DNA of 64,000 nt from Megascapheus bottae (GCA_024803745.1 JANJXV010001714.1:1-64000), one strand, 5' to 3'; positions 1-14,320 are shown, counted from the stretch's first letter. Notes: generated by a model not told the origin, from the letters alone. Program-made: numbers and translations.

Positions 1-930
1 TTTCACACACCTCCAATCTGGCTTCACACACCTCCATTCTGTGACTTCACACACCTCCACTCTATGACTTCAAACACCTTCATTCTTACTTCACAAACAT
101 CCATTCTGTGACTTCACACACCTCCATTCTGTGACTTCACACACCTTCATTATGACTTCACACACCTCCATTCTGTGACTTCATACACCTCAATTCTGTG
201 ACTTCACACACCTCCATTCTGAGTTCACACACCTCCATTCTATGACTTCACAAACATTCATTCTGAGTTCACAGACCTCCATTCTATGACTTCACACACC
301 TCCATTCTATGACTTCACTCACCTCCATTCTGACTTCACACACCTCCATTCTGACTTCAAACACCTCAATTCTGTGACTTCACACACCTCAATTCTATGA
401 TTTCACACTCTTCCATTCTATGACTTCACACACCTTCATTCTGTGGCTTCACACACCTACATTCTGAGTTTACACACCTCCATTCTGTGACTTCACACAC
501 CTCCATTCTGTGATTTCACACACCTCCAATCTGACTTCACACACCTCCATTCTATGACTTCACACACCTCCATTCGTTGACATCAAAAAACACCATTCTA
601 TGACTTCACATAACTCCATTTTGACTTCACACACCTCCATTCTATGAGTTCACACACCTGCATTTTATGACTTCACAAACCTCCATTCTATGACTGCACA
701 CACCTCCATTCTGTGATATCACACACCTCCAATCTCACTTCACACACCTCCATTCTGTGACTTCACACACCTCCACTCTGTGACTTCAAACACCTTCATT
801 CTTACTTCACAAACATCCATTCTGGGACTTCACACACCTCCATTCTGTGACTTCACACACCTTCATTCTGACTTCACACACCTCCATTCTGTGACTTCAT
901 ACACCACAATTCTGTGACTTCACACACCTC
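1..930. repeat. Partial M-type segment at the left edge
   Basis: This stretch has the unit order of the M segments seen again near 14.7-15.3 kb, 22.0-22.5 kb and 29.0-29.5 kb. It carries the GAGTTTACACACC unit near 470, the diverged CGTTGACATC unit at 575 in its AAAAAACACC form, the GTGATATCACACACC unit near 713, and the CACTCTGTGACTTCAAACACC series near 773. Its left part is cut by the window edge. It differs from later M segments by several private substitutions, for example CACATAACTCC near 606 and GACTGCACAC near 692, so it is an older or independently drifting copy. Confidence 0.75.
571..596. repeat. Diverged marker unit, AAAAAACACC form
   Basis: The unit reads CATTCGTTGACATC followed by AAAAAACACCATTC, the most diverged monomer type in the array and one base longer than the usual 23. 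This first allele marks M segments. Other copies have CGTTGACATC at 14869, 18800, 22125, 29065, 33040, 36409, 37665, 41034, 48923 and 56586. Confidence 0.85.
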
Positions 931-2352
931 CATTCTGACTTCACACACCTCCATTCTGTGACTTCACACACCTCAATTCTGTGACTTCACACACCTCCGT
1001 TTTGACTTCACACACTGCCATTCTGTGAATTCACACACCTCCATTCTGTGACTTCACACACCTCTATTGTTTCACTTCACACACCTCCATTCTTTGACTT
1101 CACACACCTCCATTCCATGACTTCACACACCTCCATTCTATGAGTTCACACACCTCCATTCTATGAGTTCACACACCTCCAATTTGACTTCACATACCTC
1201 CATTCTATGACTTCACACACCTTCATTCTTACTTCAGAAACATCCATTCTCTGACTTCACACACCTCCATTCTATGACTTCACAAACCTCCATTCTGTGA
1301 CTTCACACACCTCCATTCTGAGTTCACACACGTCCTTTCTATGACTTCACACACTTCCATTCTATGACTTCACACACCTCCATTCTGTGGCTTCACACAC
1401 CTACATTCTGAGTTCACACACCTCCATTCTGTGACTTCACACACCTCCATTCTGTGACTTCACACACCTCCATTCTGTGACTTCACACACCTCGATCCTA
1501 TGACTTCACACACCTCCATTCTATGAATTAACACACCTCCATTCTGTGAGTTCACAAACCTGCATTCTATGACTTCCCACACCTCCATTCTGTGACTTCA
1601 CACACCTCCATTCTGTGACTTCACACACCTCCATTCTACGACTTCAAACACCTTCATTCTTACTTCACAAACATCCATTCTGTGACTTCACACACCTCCT
1701 TTCTGTGACTTCAAACACCTTCATTCTGACTTCACACACCTCCATTTTCTGACTTCACACACCTCAATTCTGTGACTTGACACACCTCCATTCTGACTTC
1801 ACACACCTTCATTCTATGATTTCACACACCTCCATTCTATGACTTCACACACCTCCATTCGGAGACTTCACACACCTCCATTCTGACTTCACACCCCTCC
1901 ATTCTGACTTCACACACCTCCATTCTGACTTCACACAGCTCCATTCTATGAATTCACACACGTCCATTCTGTGACTTCACACACCACCTTTTTGACTTCA
2001 CACACCTCCATTCTCTGACTTCACACACCTCCATTCGTTGACATCAAAAACCACCATTCTATGACTTCACACAACTCCATTTTAACTTCACACACCTCCA
2101 TTCTCTGAGTTCACACACCTCCATTTTATGACTTCACACACCTCAATTCTGTGACTTCACACACCTCCATTCTGACTTCACACACCTCCATTCTATGACT
2201 TCACACAGCTCCATTCTATGACTTCACACACCTCCATTTTGTGACTTCACACACGTAAATTCTATGACTTCACACACCTCCATTGTGACTTCACACACCT
2301 CCATTCTATGAGTTCACACAACTCCATTCTGACTTCACACACCTGCATTCTA

Positions 2353-2360
2353 TGACGTCA
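2353..2360. other. TGACGTCA core in an L-type unit (first of pair)
   Basis: The unit reads CTATGACGTCACAC, so the eight-base core is perfect but the outer bases do not extend the dyad. Equivalent sites lie at 6802 and 11281. Confidence 0.6.
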
Positions 2361-2935
2361 CACACCTCCGTTCTGACTTCACACAGCTCCATTCTGTGAC
2401 TTCACAAAACTCCATTCTGTGATTTCACACACCTCCATACTATGACTTCACACACCTCCATGTATGACTTCACACACCTCCATTCTGAGTTCACACACCT
2501 CCATTCTGTGACTTCACACACCTCCATTCTGACTTCACACACCTCCATTCTGTGACTTCACACACCTCAATTCTGTGACTTCACACACCTCCATTCTGAC
2601 TTCACATACCTCCATTCTATGATTTCACACACCTCCATTCTATGACTTCACACACCTCCATTCTGTGACTTCACACACCACCTTTTTGACTTCACACACC
2701 TCCATTCTGTGACTTCACACACCTCCATTTTGTGACTTCACACACCTCCGTTTTGACTTCACACACTTCCATTCTGTGACTTCACACACCTCCATTCTGT
2801 GACTTCACACACCTCTATTGTTTCACTTCACACACCTCCATTCTTTGACTTCACACACCTCCATTCCATGACTTCACACACCTCCATTCTATGAGTTCAC
2901 ACACCTCCAATTTGACTTCACACACCTCCAGTCTA

Positions 2936-2943
2936 TGACGTCA
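2936..2943. other. TGACGTCA core in an L-type unit (second of pair)
   Basis: It lies 583 bases after the 2353 site, with the same spacing between 6802 and 7385 and between 11281 and 11864. Further copies are at 15906, 26060 and 30102, where the first member of the pair has been lost with the L segment start. The unit reads CCAGTCTATGACGTCAC. Confidence 0.6.
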
Positions 2944-3263
2944 CACACCTTCATTCTTACTTCAGAAACATCCATTCTCTGACTTCACACACCTCCATTC
3001 TATGACTTCACAAACCTCCATTCTGTAACTTCACACACCTCCATTCTGAATTCACACACCTCCATACTGTGACTTCACACCCCTCCATTCTTCCTTCACA
3101 CACCTCCATTCTATGACTTCACACAACTCCATTCTATGATTTCACACACCTCCATTCTATGACTTCACACACCTCCATTCTATGACTTCACACACCTCAT
3201 TTCTGAGTTGACACACCTCCATTCTGTGATTTCACACACCTCCAATCTGACTTCACTCACCTC

Positions 3264-3289
3264 CATTCGTTGACATCAAAAACAACCAT
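3264..3289. repeat. Diverged marker unit, AAAAACAACC form
   Basis: Second allele of the CGTTGACATC unit. It is preceded by a CACTCACC unit, usually directly and in the M and C blocks one unit earlier. Copies have CGTTGACATC at 3268, 7717, 12196, 16238, 20014, 23383, 26392, 30434, 34298, 38923, 42292, 49639 and 57302. The spacings directly give the local higher-order period: 4,449, 4,479, 4,042, 3,776, 3,369 and so on to 7,347 and 7,663. Confidence 0.85.
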
Positions 3290-4311
3290 TCTATGACTTC
3301 ACACAACTCCATTGTGACTTCACACACCTCCATTCTATGACTTCACACACCTCCATTCTGTGACTTCACACACCTCCATTCTATGACTTCACAAACCTCC
3401 ATTCTGAGTTCACAGACCTGCATTCTATGACTTCACACACCTCCATTCTATGACTTCACTCACCTACATTCTGACTTCACACACCTCCATTCTGACTTCA
3501 CACACCTCAATTCTGTGACTTCACACACCTCCATTCTGTGATTTCATACACCTCCAATCTGACTTCACACACCTCCATTCTATGACTTCACACACCTCCA
3601 TTTTGACTTCACACACCTCCATTCTATGAGTTCACACATCTCCATTTTCTGGCTTCACACACCTCCATTCTATTACTTCACACACCTGAATTCTATGAAT
3701 TCACACACCTCCATTCTATGACTTCACACACCTCCATTCTGTGAGTTCACACACCTCCACTCTATGACTTCAAACACCTTCATTCTTACTTCACAAACAT
3801 CCATTCTGTGACTTCACACACCTCCATTCTGTGACTTCACACACCTTCATTCTGACTTCACACACCTCCATTCTGTGACTTCACACACCTCAATTCTGTG
3901 ACTTCACACACCTCCATTCTGACTCCACATACCTCCATTCTATGATTTCACACACCTCCATTCTATGACTTCACACACCTCCATTCTGTGACTTCACACA
4001 CCAACTTTTTGACTTCACACACCTCCATTCTGTGACTTCACACACCTCCATTCTGTGACTTCACACACCTCCGTTTTGACTTCACACACTTCCATTCTGT
4101 GACTTCACACACCTCCATTCCATGACTTCACACACCTCCATTTTATGAGTTCACACACCTCCATTCTATGAGTTCACACACCTCCAATTTGACTCCACAC
4201 ACCTCCATTCTATGACTTCACACACCTTCATTCTTACTTCAGAAACATCCATTTTCACACACCTCCATTCTATGACTTCACACACCTCCATTCTGTGACT
4301 TCACACACCTC

Positions 4312-4337
4312 CATTCGTTGACATCAAAAACCACCAT
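4312..4337. repeat. Diverged marker unit, AAAAACCACC form
   Basis: Third allele of the CGTTGACATC unit. Copies have the core at 2036, 4316, 6326, 8815, 10804, 13295, 17337, 27491, 31533, 44336, 51683, 59214 and 62989. It is followed by a CACACAACTCCATTTTAAC unit, which the other two alleles lack (they have CATTTTGAC or CATTGTGAC). Confidence 0.85.
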
Positions 4338-4725
4338 TCTATGACTTCACACAACTCCATTTTAACTTCACACACCTCCATTCTATGAGTTCACACATCT
4401 CCGATTTTATGACTTCACACACATCCATTCTATGACTTCACACACCTCAATTCTATGACTTCACACACCTCCATTCTATGACTTCACACACCTCCATTCT
4501 GTGACTTCACACACCTCCACTCTATGACTTCAAAAACCTTCATTCTTACTTCACAAACATCCATTCTGTGACTTCACACACCTCCATTATGTGATTTCAC
4601 ACACCTTCATTCTGACTTCACACACCTCCATTCTGTGAGTTCACAAACCTCAATTCTGTGACTTCACACACCTCCATTCTGACTTCACACACCTTCATTC
4701 CATGACTTCACACACCTCCATTCTA

Positions 4726-5450
4726 TGACTTCACACACCTCCATTTTGTGACTTCACACACCTAAATTCTATGACTTCACCACACCTCCATTATGACTTC
4801 ACACACCTCCATTCTATGAGTTCACACACCTCCATTCTGACTTCACACACCTCCATTCTATGACTTCACACACCTCCATTCTGTGACTTCACACACCTCC
4901 ATTCTGTGACTTCACACACCTCCGTTTTGCCTTCACATACTTCCAATCTGTGACTTCACACACCTCCATTCTGTGACTTCACACACCTCTATTGTTTCAC
5001 TTCACACACCTCCATTCTTTGACTTCACACACCGCCATTCCATGACTTCACAAACCTCCATTCTATGAGTTCACACACCTCCATTCTATGACTTCACACA
5101 CCTCCATTTTGTGACTTCACACACCTAAATTCTATGACTTCACACACCTCCATTATGACTTCACACACCTCCATTCTATGAGTTCACACACCTCCATTCT
5201 GACTTCAACACACCTCCATTCTGACTTCACACACCTCCATTCTGTGACTTCACACACCTCCATTCTGTGACTTCACACACCTCCGTTTTGACTTCACACA
5301 CTGCCATTCTGTGAATTCACACACCTCCATTCTGTGACTTCACACACCTCTATTGTTTCACTTCACACACCTCCATTCTCTTGGACTTCACACACCTCCA
5401 TTCCATGACTTCACACACCTCCATTCTATGAGTTCACACACCTCCATTCT
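4726..5450. repeat. Local tandem duplication of about 362 bases
   Basis: The series with CCTAAATTCT at 4761 and CCTCTATTGTTTCAC at 4986 is repeated with CCTAAATTCT at 5124 and CCTCTATTGTTTCAC at 5347. The offsets are 363 and 361, and there are one-base indels in the stretch. 362 equals thirteen 23-base plus three 21-base units, as an in-register unequal exchange would give. Copies 2 and 3 of the L repeat do not show this doubling at the equivalent place. The second half runs straight into the start of L copy 2 and contains several one-base insertions, so an assembly join here is also possible. Confidence 0.65.
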
Positions 5451-8400
5451 AATGAGTTCACAACACCTCCAATTTGACTTCACATACCTCCATTCTATGA
5501 CTTCACACACCTTCATTCTTACTTCAGAAACATCCATTCTCTGACTTCACACACCTCCATTCTATGACTTCACAAACCTCCATTCTGTGACTTCACACAC
5601 CTCCATTCTGAGTTCACACACGTCCTTTCTATGACTTCACACACTTCCATTCTATGACTTCACACACCTCCATTCTGTGGCTTCACACACCTACATTCTG
5701 AGTTCACACACCTCCATTCTGTGACTTCACACACCTCCATTCTGTGACTTCACACACCTCCATTCTGTGACTTCACACACCTCGATCCTATGACTTCACA
5801 CACCTCCATTCTATGAATTAACACACCTCCATTCTGTGAGTTCACAAACCTGCATTCTATGACTTCCCACACCTCCATTCTGTGACTTCACACACCTCCA
5901 TTCTGTGACTTCACACACCTCCATTCTACGACTTCAAACACCTTCATTCTTACTTCACAAACATCCATTCTGTGACTTCACACACCTCCTTTCTGTGTCT
6001 TCAAACACCTTCATTCTGACTTCACACACCTCCATTTTCTGACTTCACACACCTCAATTCTGTGACTTGACACACCTCCATTCTGACTTCACACACCTTC
6101 ATTCTATGATTTCACACACCTCCATTCTATGACTTCACACACCTCCATTCGGAGACTTCACACACCTCCATTCTGACTTCACACCCCTCCATTCTGACTT
6201 CACACACCTCCATTCTGACTTCACACAGCTCCATTCTATGAATTCACACACGTCCATTCTGTGACTTCACACACCACCTTTTTGACTTCACACACCTCCA
6301 TTCTCTGACTTCACACACCTCCATTCGTTGACATCAAAAACCACCATTCTATGACTTCACACAACTCCATTTTAACTTCACACACCTCAATTCTCTGAGT
6401 TCACACACCTCCATTTTATGACTTCACACACCTCCATTGTATGACTTTACACACCTCAATTCTATGACTTCACACACCTCCATTCTATGACTACACACAC
6501 CTCCATTCTGTGACTTCACACACCTCCATTATATGATTTCACACACCTTCATTCTGACTTAACACACCTCCATTCTGTGACTTCACACACCTCAATTCTG
6601 TGACTTCAGACACCTCCATTCTGACTTCACACACCTCCATTCTATGACTTCACACAGCTCCATTCTATGACTTCACACACCTCCATTTTGTGACTTCACA
6701 CACGTAAATTCTATGACTTCACACACCTCCATTGTGACTTCACACACCTCCATTCTATGAGTTCACACAACTCCATTCTGACTTCACACACCTGCATTCT
6801 ATGACGTCACACACCTCCGTTCTGACTTCACACAGCTCCATTCTGTGACTTCACAAAACTCCATTCTGTGATTTCACACACCTCCATACTATGACTTCAC
6901 ACACCTCCATGTATGACTTCACACACCTCCATTCTGAGTTCACACACCTCCATTCTGTGACTTCACACACCTCCATTCTGACTTCACACACCTCCATTCT
7001 GTGACTTCACACACCTCAATTCTGTGACTTCACACACCTCCATTCTGACTTCACATACCTCCATTCTATGATTTCACACACCTCCATTCTATGACTTCAC
7101 ACACCTCCATTCTGTGACTTCACACACCACCTTTTTGACTTCACACACCTCCATTCTGTGACTTCACACACCTCCATTCTGTGACTTCACACACCTCCGT
7201 TTTGACTTCACACACTTCCATTCTGTGACTTCACACACCTCCATTCTGTGACTTCACACACCTCTATTGTTTCACTTCACACACCTCCATTCTTTGACTT
7301 CACACACCTCCATTCCATGACTTCACACACCTCCATTCTATGAGTTCACACACCTCCAATTTGACTTCACACACCTCCAGTCTATGACGTCACACACCTT
7401 CATTCTTACTTCAGAAACATCCATTCTCTGACTTCACACACCTCCATTCTATGACTTCACAAACCTCCATTCTGTAACTTCACACACCTCCATTCTGAAT
7501 TCACACACCTCCATACTGTGACTTCACACCCCTCCATTCTTCCTTCACACACCTCCATTCTATGACTTCACACAACTCCATTCTATGATTTCACACACCT
7601 CCATTCTATGACTTCACACACCTCCATTCTATGACTTCACACACCTCATTTCTGAGTTGACACACCTCCATTCTGTGATTTCACACACCTCCAATCTGAC
7701 TTCACTCACCTCCATTCGTTGACATCAAAAACAACCATTCTATGACTTCACACAACTCCATTGTGACTTCACACACCTCCATTCTATGACTTCACACACC
7801 TCCATTCTGTGACTTCACACACCTCCATTCTATGACTTCACAAACCTCCATTCTGAGTTCACAGACCTGCATTCTATGACTTCACACACCTCCATTCTAT
7901 GACTTCACTCACCTACATTCTGACTTCACACACCTCCATTCTGACTTCACACACCTCAATTCTGTGACTTCACACACCTCCATTCTGTGATTTCATACAC
8001 CTCCAATCTGACTTCACAGACCTCCATTCTATGACTTCACACACCTCCATTTTGACTTCACACACCTCCATTCTATGAGTTCACACATCTCCATTTTCTG
8101 GCTTCACACACCTCCATTCTATTACTTCACACACCTGAATTCTATGAATTCACACACCTCCATTCTATGGCTTCACACACCTCCATTCTGTGAGTTCACA
8201 CACCTCCACTCTATGACTTCAAACACCTTCATTCTTACTTCACAAACATCCATTCTGTGACTTCACACACCTCCATTCTGTGACTTCACACACCTTCATT
8301 CTGACTTCACACACCTCCATTCTGTGACTTCACACACCTCAATTCTGTGACTTCACACACCTCCATTCTGACTCCACATACCTCCATTCTATGATTTCAC

Positions 8401-9696
8401 ACACCTCCATTCTATGACTTCACACACCTCCATTCTGTGACTTCACACACCAACTTTTTGACTTCACACACCTCCATTCTGTGACTTCACACACCTCCAT
8501 TCTGTGACTTCACACACCTCCGTTTTGACTTCACACTTCCATTCTGTGACTTCACACACCTCCATTCCATGACTTCACACACCTCCATTTTATGAGTTCA
8601 CACACCTCCATTGTATGAGTTCACACACCTCCAATTTGACTCCACACACCTCCATTCTATGACTTCACACACCTTCATTCTTACTTCAGAAACATCCATT
8701 CTCTGACTTCACACACCTCCATTCTATGACTTCACAAACCTCCATTCTGTGACTTCACCACACCTCCATTCTGAGTTCACACACCTCCATTCTGTGACTT
8801 CACACACCTCCATTCGTTGACATCAAAAACCACCATTCTATGACTTCACACAACTCCATTTTAACTTCACACACCTCCATTCTATGAGTTCACACATCTC
8901 CATTTTATGACTTCACACACATCCATTCTATGACTTCACACACCTCAATTCTATGACTTCACACACCTCCATTCTATGACTTCACACACCTCCATTCTGT
9001 GACTTCACACACCTCCACTCTATGACTTCAAAAACCTTCATTCTTACTTCACAAACATCCATTCTGTGACTTCACACACCTCCATTATGTGATTTCACAC
9101 ACCTTCATTCTGACTTCACACACCTCCATTCTGTGAGTTCACAAACCCTCAATTCTGTGACTTCACACACCTCCATTCTGACTTCACACACCTTCATTCC
9201 ATGACTTCACACACCTCCATTCTATGACTTCACACACCTCCATTTTGTGACTTCACACACCTAAATTCTATGACTTCACACACCCTCCATTATGACTTCA
9301 CACACGCCTCCATTCTATGAGTTCACACACCTCCATTCTGACTTCACACACCTCCATTCTATGACTTCACACACCTCCATTCTGTGACTTCACACACCTC
9401 CATTCTGTGACTTCACACACCTCCGTTTTGCCTTCACATACTTCCAATCTGTGACTTCACACACCTCCATTCTGTGACCTTCACACACCTCTATTGTTTC
9501 ACTTCACACACCTCCATTCTTGACTTCACACACCCGCCATTCCATGACTTCACAAACCTCCATTCTATGAGTTCACACACCTCCATTCTATGAGTTCACA
9601 CACCTCCAATTTGACTCTCAAACATCTCCATTCTATGACTTCACACACCTTCATTCTTACTTCAGAAACATCCATTCTCTGACTTCACACACCTCC
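5221..9696. repeat. L-type higher-order repeat, copy 2 (period about 4,476)
   Basis: Markers at 5621 (CGTCCTTTCT), 6326, 7717 and 8815 (CGTTGACATC) and 7536 (ATTCTTCCTT) recur at 10097, 10804, 12196, 13295 and 12015. The offsets climb from 4,476 to 4,480 because of scattered one-base indels, while the unit order stays the same. This is the fullest of the L copies: it holds the 159-base stretch missing from copy 1. A CACACTTCC unit near 8533 is two bases short. One substitution near 8170 (CTATGGCTTC where other copies have CTATGACTTC) removes a stop and so opens a short meaningless frame from 8075. Confidence 0.85.
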
Positions 9697-11070
9697 ATTC
9701 TATGACTTCACAAACCTCCATTCTGTGACTTCACACACCTCCTTTCTCAGTTCACACACCTCCTTTCTATGACTTCACACACTTCCATTCTATGACTTCA
9801 CACACCTCCATTCTGTGGCTTCACACACCTACATTCTGAGTTCACACACCTCCATTCTGTGACTTCACACACCTCCATTCCATGACTTCACACACCTCCA
9901 TTCTATGAGTTCACACACCTCCATTCTATGAGTTCACACACCTCCAATTTGACTTCACATACCTCCATTCTATGACTTCACACACCTTCATTCTCTACTT
10001 CAGAAACATCCATTCTCTGACTTCACACACCTCCATTCTATGACTTCACAAACCTCCATTCTGTGACTTCACACACCTCCATTCTGAGTTCACACACGTC
10101 CTTTCTATGACTTCACACACTTCCATTCTATGACTTCACACACCTCCATTCTGTGGCTTCACACACCTACATTCTGAGTTCACACACCTCCATTCTGTGA
10201 CTTCACACACCTCCATTCTGTGACTTCACACACCTCCATTCTGTGACTTCACACACCTCGATCCTATGACTTCACACACCTCCATTCTATGAATTAACAC
10301 ACCTCCATTCTGTGAGTTCACAAACCTGCATTCTATGACTTCCCACACCTCCATTCTGTGACTTCACACACCTCCATTCTGTGACTTCACACACCTCCAT
10401 TCTACGACTTCAAACACCTTCATTCTTACTTCACAAACATCCATTCTGTGACTTCACACACCTCCTTTCTGTGACTTCAAACACCTTCATTCTGACTTCA
10501 CACACCTCCATTTTCTGACTTCACACACCTCAATTCTGTGACTTGACACACCTCCATTCTGACTTCACACACCTTCATTCTATGATTTCACACACCTCCA
10601 TTCTATGACTTCACACACCTCCATTCGGAGACTTCACACACCTCCATTCTGACTTCACACCCCTCCATTCTGACTTCACACACCTCCATTCTGACTTTCA
10701 CACAGCTCCATTCTATGAATTCACACACGTCCATTCTGCTGACTTCACACACCACCTTTTTGACTTCACACACCTCCATTCTCTGACTTCACACACCTCC
10801 ATTCGTTGACATCAAAAACCACCATTCTATGACTTCACACAACTCCATTTTAACTTCACACACCTCCATTCTCTGAGTTCACACACCTCCATTTTATGAC
10901 TTCACACACCTCCATTGTATGACTTTACACACCTCAATTCTATGACTTCACACACCTCCATTCTATGACTACACACACCTCCATTCTGTGACTTCACACA
11001 CTCCATTATATGATTTCACACACCTTCATTCTGACCTTCACACACCTCCATTCTGTGACTTCACACCACC
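8750..11070. other. Zone of scattered one-base indels, probably residual assembly error
   Basis: Many units here have a single extra or missing base not seen in any other copy. They are CACCACACC (8757), CAAACCCTC (9142), CACACCCTCC (9281), CACACGCCTCC (9301), GTGACCTTCAC (9474), CATTCTTGAC (9516), CACCCGCC (9533), GACTCTCAAAC (9614), CATTCTCTACTTCAG (9988), GACTTTCAC (10693), CTGCTGAC (10737), CACACACTCCATTATA (10995), GACCTTCAC (11033) and CACCACCTC (11065). A similar cluster lies at 4,770-5,470. The rest of the window has very few such changes. The clustering suggests locally low consensus quality rather than biology. Confidence 0.65.
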
Positions 11071-14000
11071 TCAATTCTGTGACTTCAGACACCTCCATTC
11101 TGACTTCACACACCTCCATTCTATGACTTCACACAGCTCCATTCTATGACTTCACACACCTCCATTTTGTGACTTCACACACGTAAATTCTATGACTTCA
11201 CACACCTCCATTGTGACTTCACACACCTCCATTCTATGAGTTCACACAACTCCATTCTGACTTCACACACCTGCATTCTATGACGTCACACACCTCCGTT
11301 CTGACTTCACACAGCTCCATTCTGTGACTTCACAAAACTCCATTCTGTGATTTCACACACCTCCATACTATGACTTCACACACCTCCATGTATGACTTCA
11401 CACACCTCCATTCTGAGTTCACACACCTCCATTCTGTGACTTCACACACCTCCATTCTGACTTCACACACCTCCATTCTGTGACTTCACACACCTCAATT
11501 CTGTGACTTCACACACCTCCATTCTGACTTCACATACCTCCATTCTATGATTTCACACACCTCCATTCTATGACTTCACACACCTCCATTCTGTGACTTC
11601 ACACACCACCTTTTTGACTTCACACACCTCCATTCTGTGACTTCACACACCTCCATTCTGTGACTTCACACACCTCCGTTTTGACTTCACACACTTCCAT
11701 TCTGTGACTTCACACACCTCCATTCTGTGACTTCACACACCTCTATTGTTTCACTTCACACAACTCCATTCTTTGACTTCACACACCTCCATTCCATGAC
11801 TTCACACACCTCCATTCTATGAGTTCACACACCTCCAATTTGACTTCACACACCTCCAGTCTATGACGTCACACACCTTCATTCTTACTTCAGAAACATC
11901 CATTCTCTGACTTCACACACCTCCATTCTATGACTTCACAAACCTCCATTCTGTAACTTCACACACCTCCATTCTGAATTCACACACCTCCATACTGTGA
12001 CTTCACACCCCTCCATTCTTCCTTCACACACCTCCATTCTATGACTTCACACAACTCCATTCTATGATTTCACACACCTCCATTCTACGACTTCACACAC
12101 CTCCATTCTATGACTTCACACACCTCATTTCTGAGTTGACACACCTCCATTCTGTGATTTCACACACCTCCAATCTGACTTCACTCACCTCCATTCGTTG
12201 ACATCAAAAACAACCATTCTATGACTTCACACAACTCCATTGTGACTTCACACACCTCCATTCTATGACTTCACACACCTCCATTCTGTGACTTCACACA
12301 CCTCCATTCTATGACTTCACAAACCTCCATTCTGAGTTCACAGACCTGCATTCTATGACTTCACACACCTCCATTCTATGACTTCACTCACCTACATTCT
12401 GACTTCACACACCTCCATTCTGACTTCACACACCTCAATTCTGTGACTTCACACACCTCCATTCTGTGATTTCATACACCTCCAATCTGACTTCACAGAC
12501 CTCCATTCTATGACTTCACACACCTCCATTTTGACTTCACACACCTCCATTCTATGAGTTCACACATCTCCATTTTCTGGCTTCACACACCTCCATTCTA
12601 TTACTTCACACACCTGAATTCTATGAATTCACACACCTCCATTCTATGACTTCACACACCTCCATTCTGTGAGTTCACACACCTCCACTCTATGACTTCA
12701 AACACCTTCATTCTTACTTCACAAACATCCATTCTGTGACTTCACACACCTCCATTCTGTGACTTCACACACCTTCATTCTGACTTCACACACCTCCATT
12801 CTGTGACTTCACACACCTCAATTCTGTGACTTCACACACCTCCATTCTGACTCCACATACCTCCATTCTATGATTTCACACACCTCCATTCTATGACTTC
12901 ACACACCTCCATTCTGTGACTTCACACACCAACTTTTTGACTTCACACACCTCCATTCTGTGACTTCACACACCTCCATTCTGTGACTTCACACACCTCC
13001 GTTTTGACTTCACACACTTCCATTCTGTGACTTCACACACCTCCATTCCATGACTTCACACACCTCCATTTTATGAGTTCACACACCTCCATTCTATGAG
13101 TTCACACACCTCCAATTTGACTCCACACACCTCCATTCTATGACTTCACACACCTTCATTCTTACTTCAGAAACATCCATTCTCTGACTTCACACACCTC
13201 CATTCTATGACTTCACAAACCTCCATTCTGTGACTTCACACACCTCCATTCTGAGTTCACACACCTCCATTCTGTGACTTCACACTCCTCCATTCGTTGA
13301 CATCAAAAACCACCATTCTATGACTTCACACAACTCCATTTTAACTTCACACACCTCCATTCTATGAGTTCACACATCTCCATTTTATGACTTCACACAC
13401 ATCCATTCTATGACTTCACACACCTCAATACTATGACTTCACACACCTCCATTCTATGACTTCACACACCTCCATTCTGTGACTTCACACACCTCCACTC
13501 TATGACTTCAAAAACCTTCATTCTTACTTCACAAACATCCATTCTGTGACTTCACACACCTCCATTATGTGATTTCACACACCTTCATTCTGACTTCACA
13601 CACCTCCATTCTGTGAGTTCACAAACCTCAATTCTGTGACTTCACACACCTCCATTCTGACTTCACACACCTTCATTCCATGACTTCACACACCTCCATT
13701 CTATGACTTCACACACCTCCATTTTGTGACTTCACACACCTAAATTCTATGACTTCACACACCTCCATTATGACTTCACACACCTCCATTCTATGACTTC
13801 ACACACCTCCATTCTGTGACTTCACACACCTCCATTCTGTGACTTCACACACCTCCGTTTTGCCTTCACATACTTCCAATCTGTGACTTCACACACCTCC
13901 ATTCTGTGACTTCACACACCTCTATTGTTTCACTTCACACACCTCCATTCTTTGACTTCACACACCGCCATTCCATGACTTCACAAACCTCCATTCTATG

Positions 14001-14320
14001 AGTTCACACACCTCCATTCGATGAGTTCACACACCTCCAATTTGACTTCAAACATCTCCATTCTATGACTTCACACACCTTCATTCTTACTTCAGAAACA
14101 TCCATTCTCTGACTTCACACACCTCCATTCTATGACTTCACACACCTCCATTCTGTGGCTTCACACACCTACATTCTGAGTTCACACACCTCCATTCTGT
14201 GACTTCACACACCTCCATTCTGTGACTTCACACACCTCCATTCTGTGACTTCACACACCTCGATCCTATGACTTCACACACCTCCATTCTATGAATTAAC
14301 ACACCTCCATTCTGTGAGTT
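9697..14320. repeat. L-type higher-order repeat, copy 3
   Basis: It follows copy 2 unit by unit, with ATTCTTCCTT at 12015 and CGTTGACATC at 10804, 12196 and 13295. The right part, from about 11,470, is itself the template-like partner of the later L copies at +4,042 (15.5-18.35 kb) and +14,196 (25.7 kb onward). Near 14,130-14,170 the stretch that would carry the next CGTCCTTTCT unit is missing and the sequence passes through the CCTCGATCC and GAATTAAC units into an M segment. A private CATTCGATGAG unit sits at 14015; it is shared only with 32253 and 36811. Confidence 0.8.

Larger units (their letters stand above)
931..5220. repeat. L-type higher-order repeat, copy 1 (period 4,290)
   Basis: Marker units at 1331 (CGTCCTTTCT), 2036 (CGTTGACATC) and 1009 (CTGCCATTCTGTGAATTC) recur 4,290 bases later at 5621, 6326 and about 5299. 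From about 2,200 the offset to copy 2 becomes 4,449, because this copy lacks 159 bases present in copy 2 (around 6430-6610). The figure equals six 23-base units plus one 21-base unit. A further loss of about 51 bases lies at about 4250, where a unit reads ATCCATTTTCACACACC; that size is not a sum of whole units, so this break is out of register. Boundaries are set by where similarity to copy 2 begins and are approximate. Confidence 0.8.

Noticed and set aside
5353..5544. Open frame of 63 codons
   Set aside because: It starts at TTG, lies wholly in the repeat, and is kept open by one- and two-base insertions near 5380, 5451 and 5463 that other copies lack. The product is only the repeat read in rotating frames (HTSIL, THLHS, HTPPF).
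8075..8260. Open frame of 61 codons
   Set aside because: A single private substitution near 8170 removes a stop. The same place in the other L copies is closed, and the product is repeat-derived.
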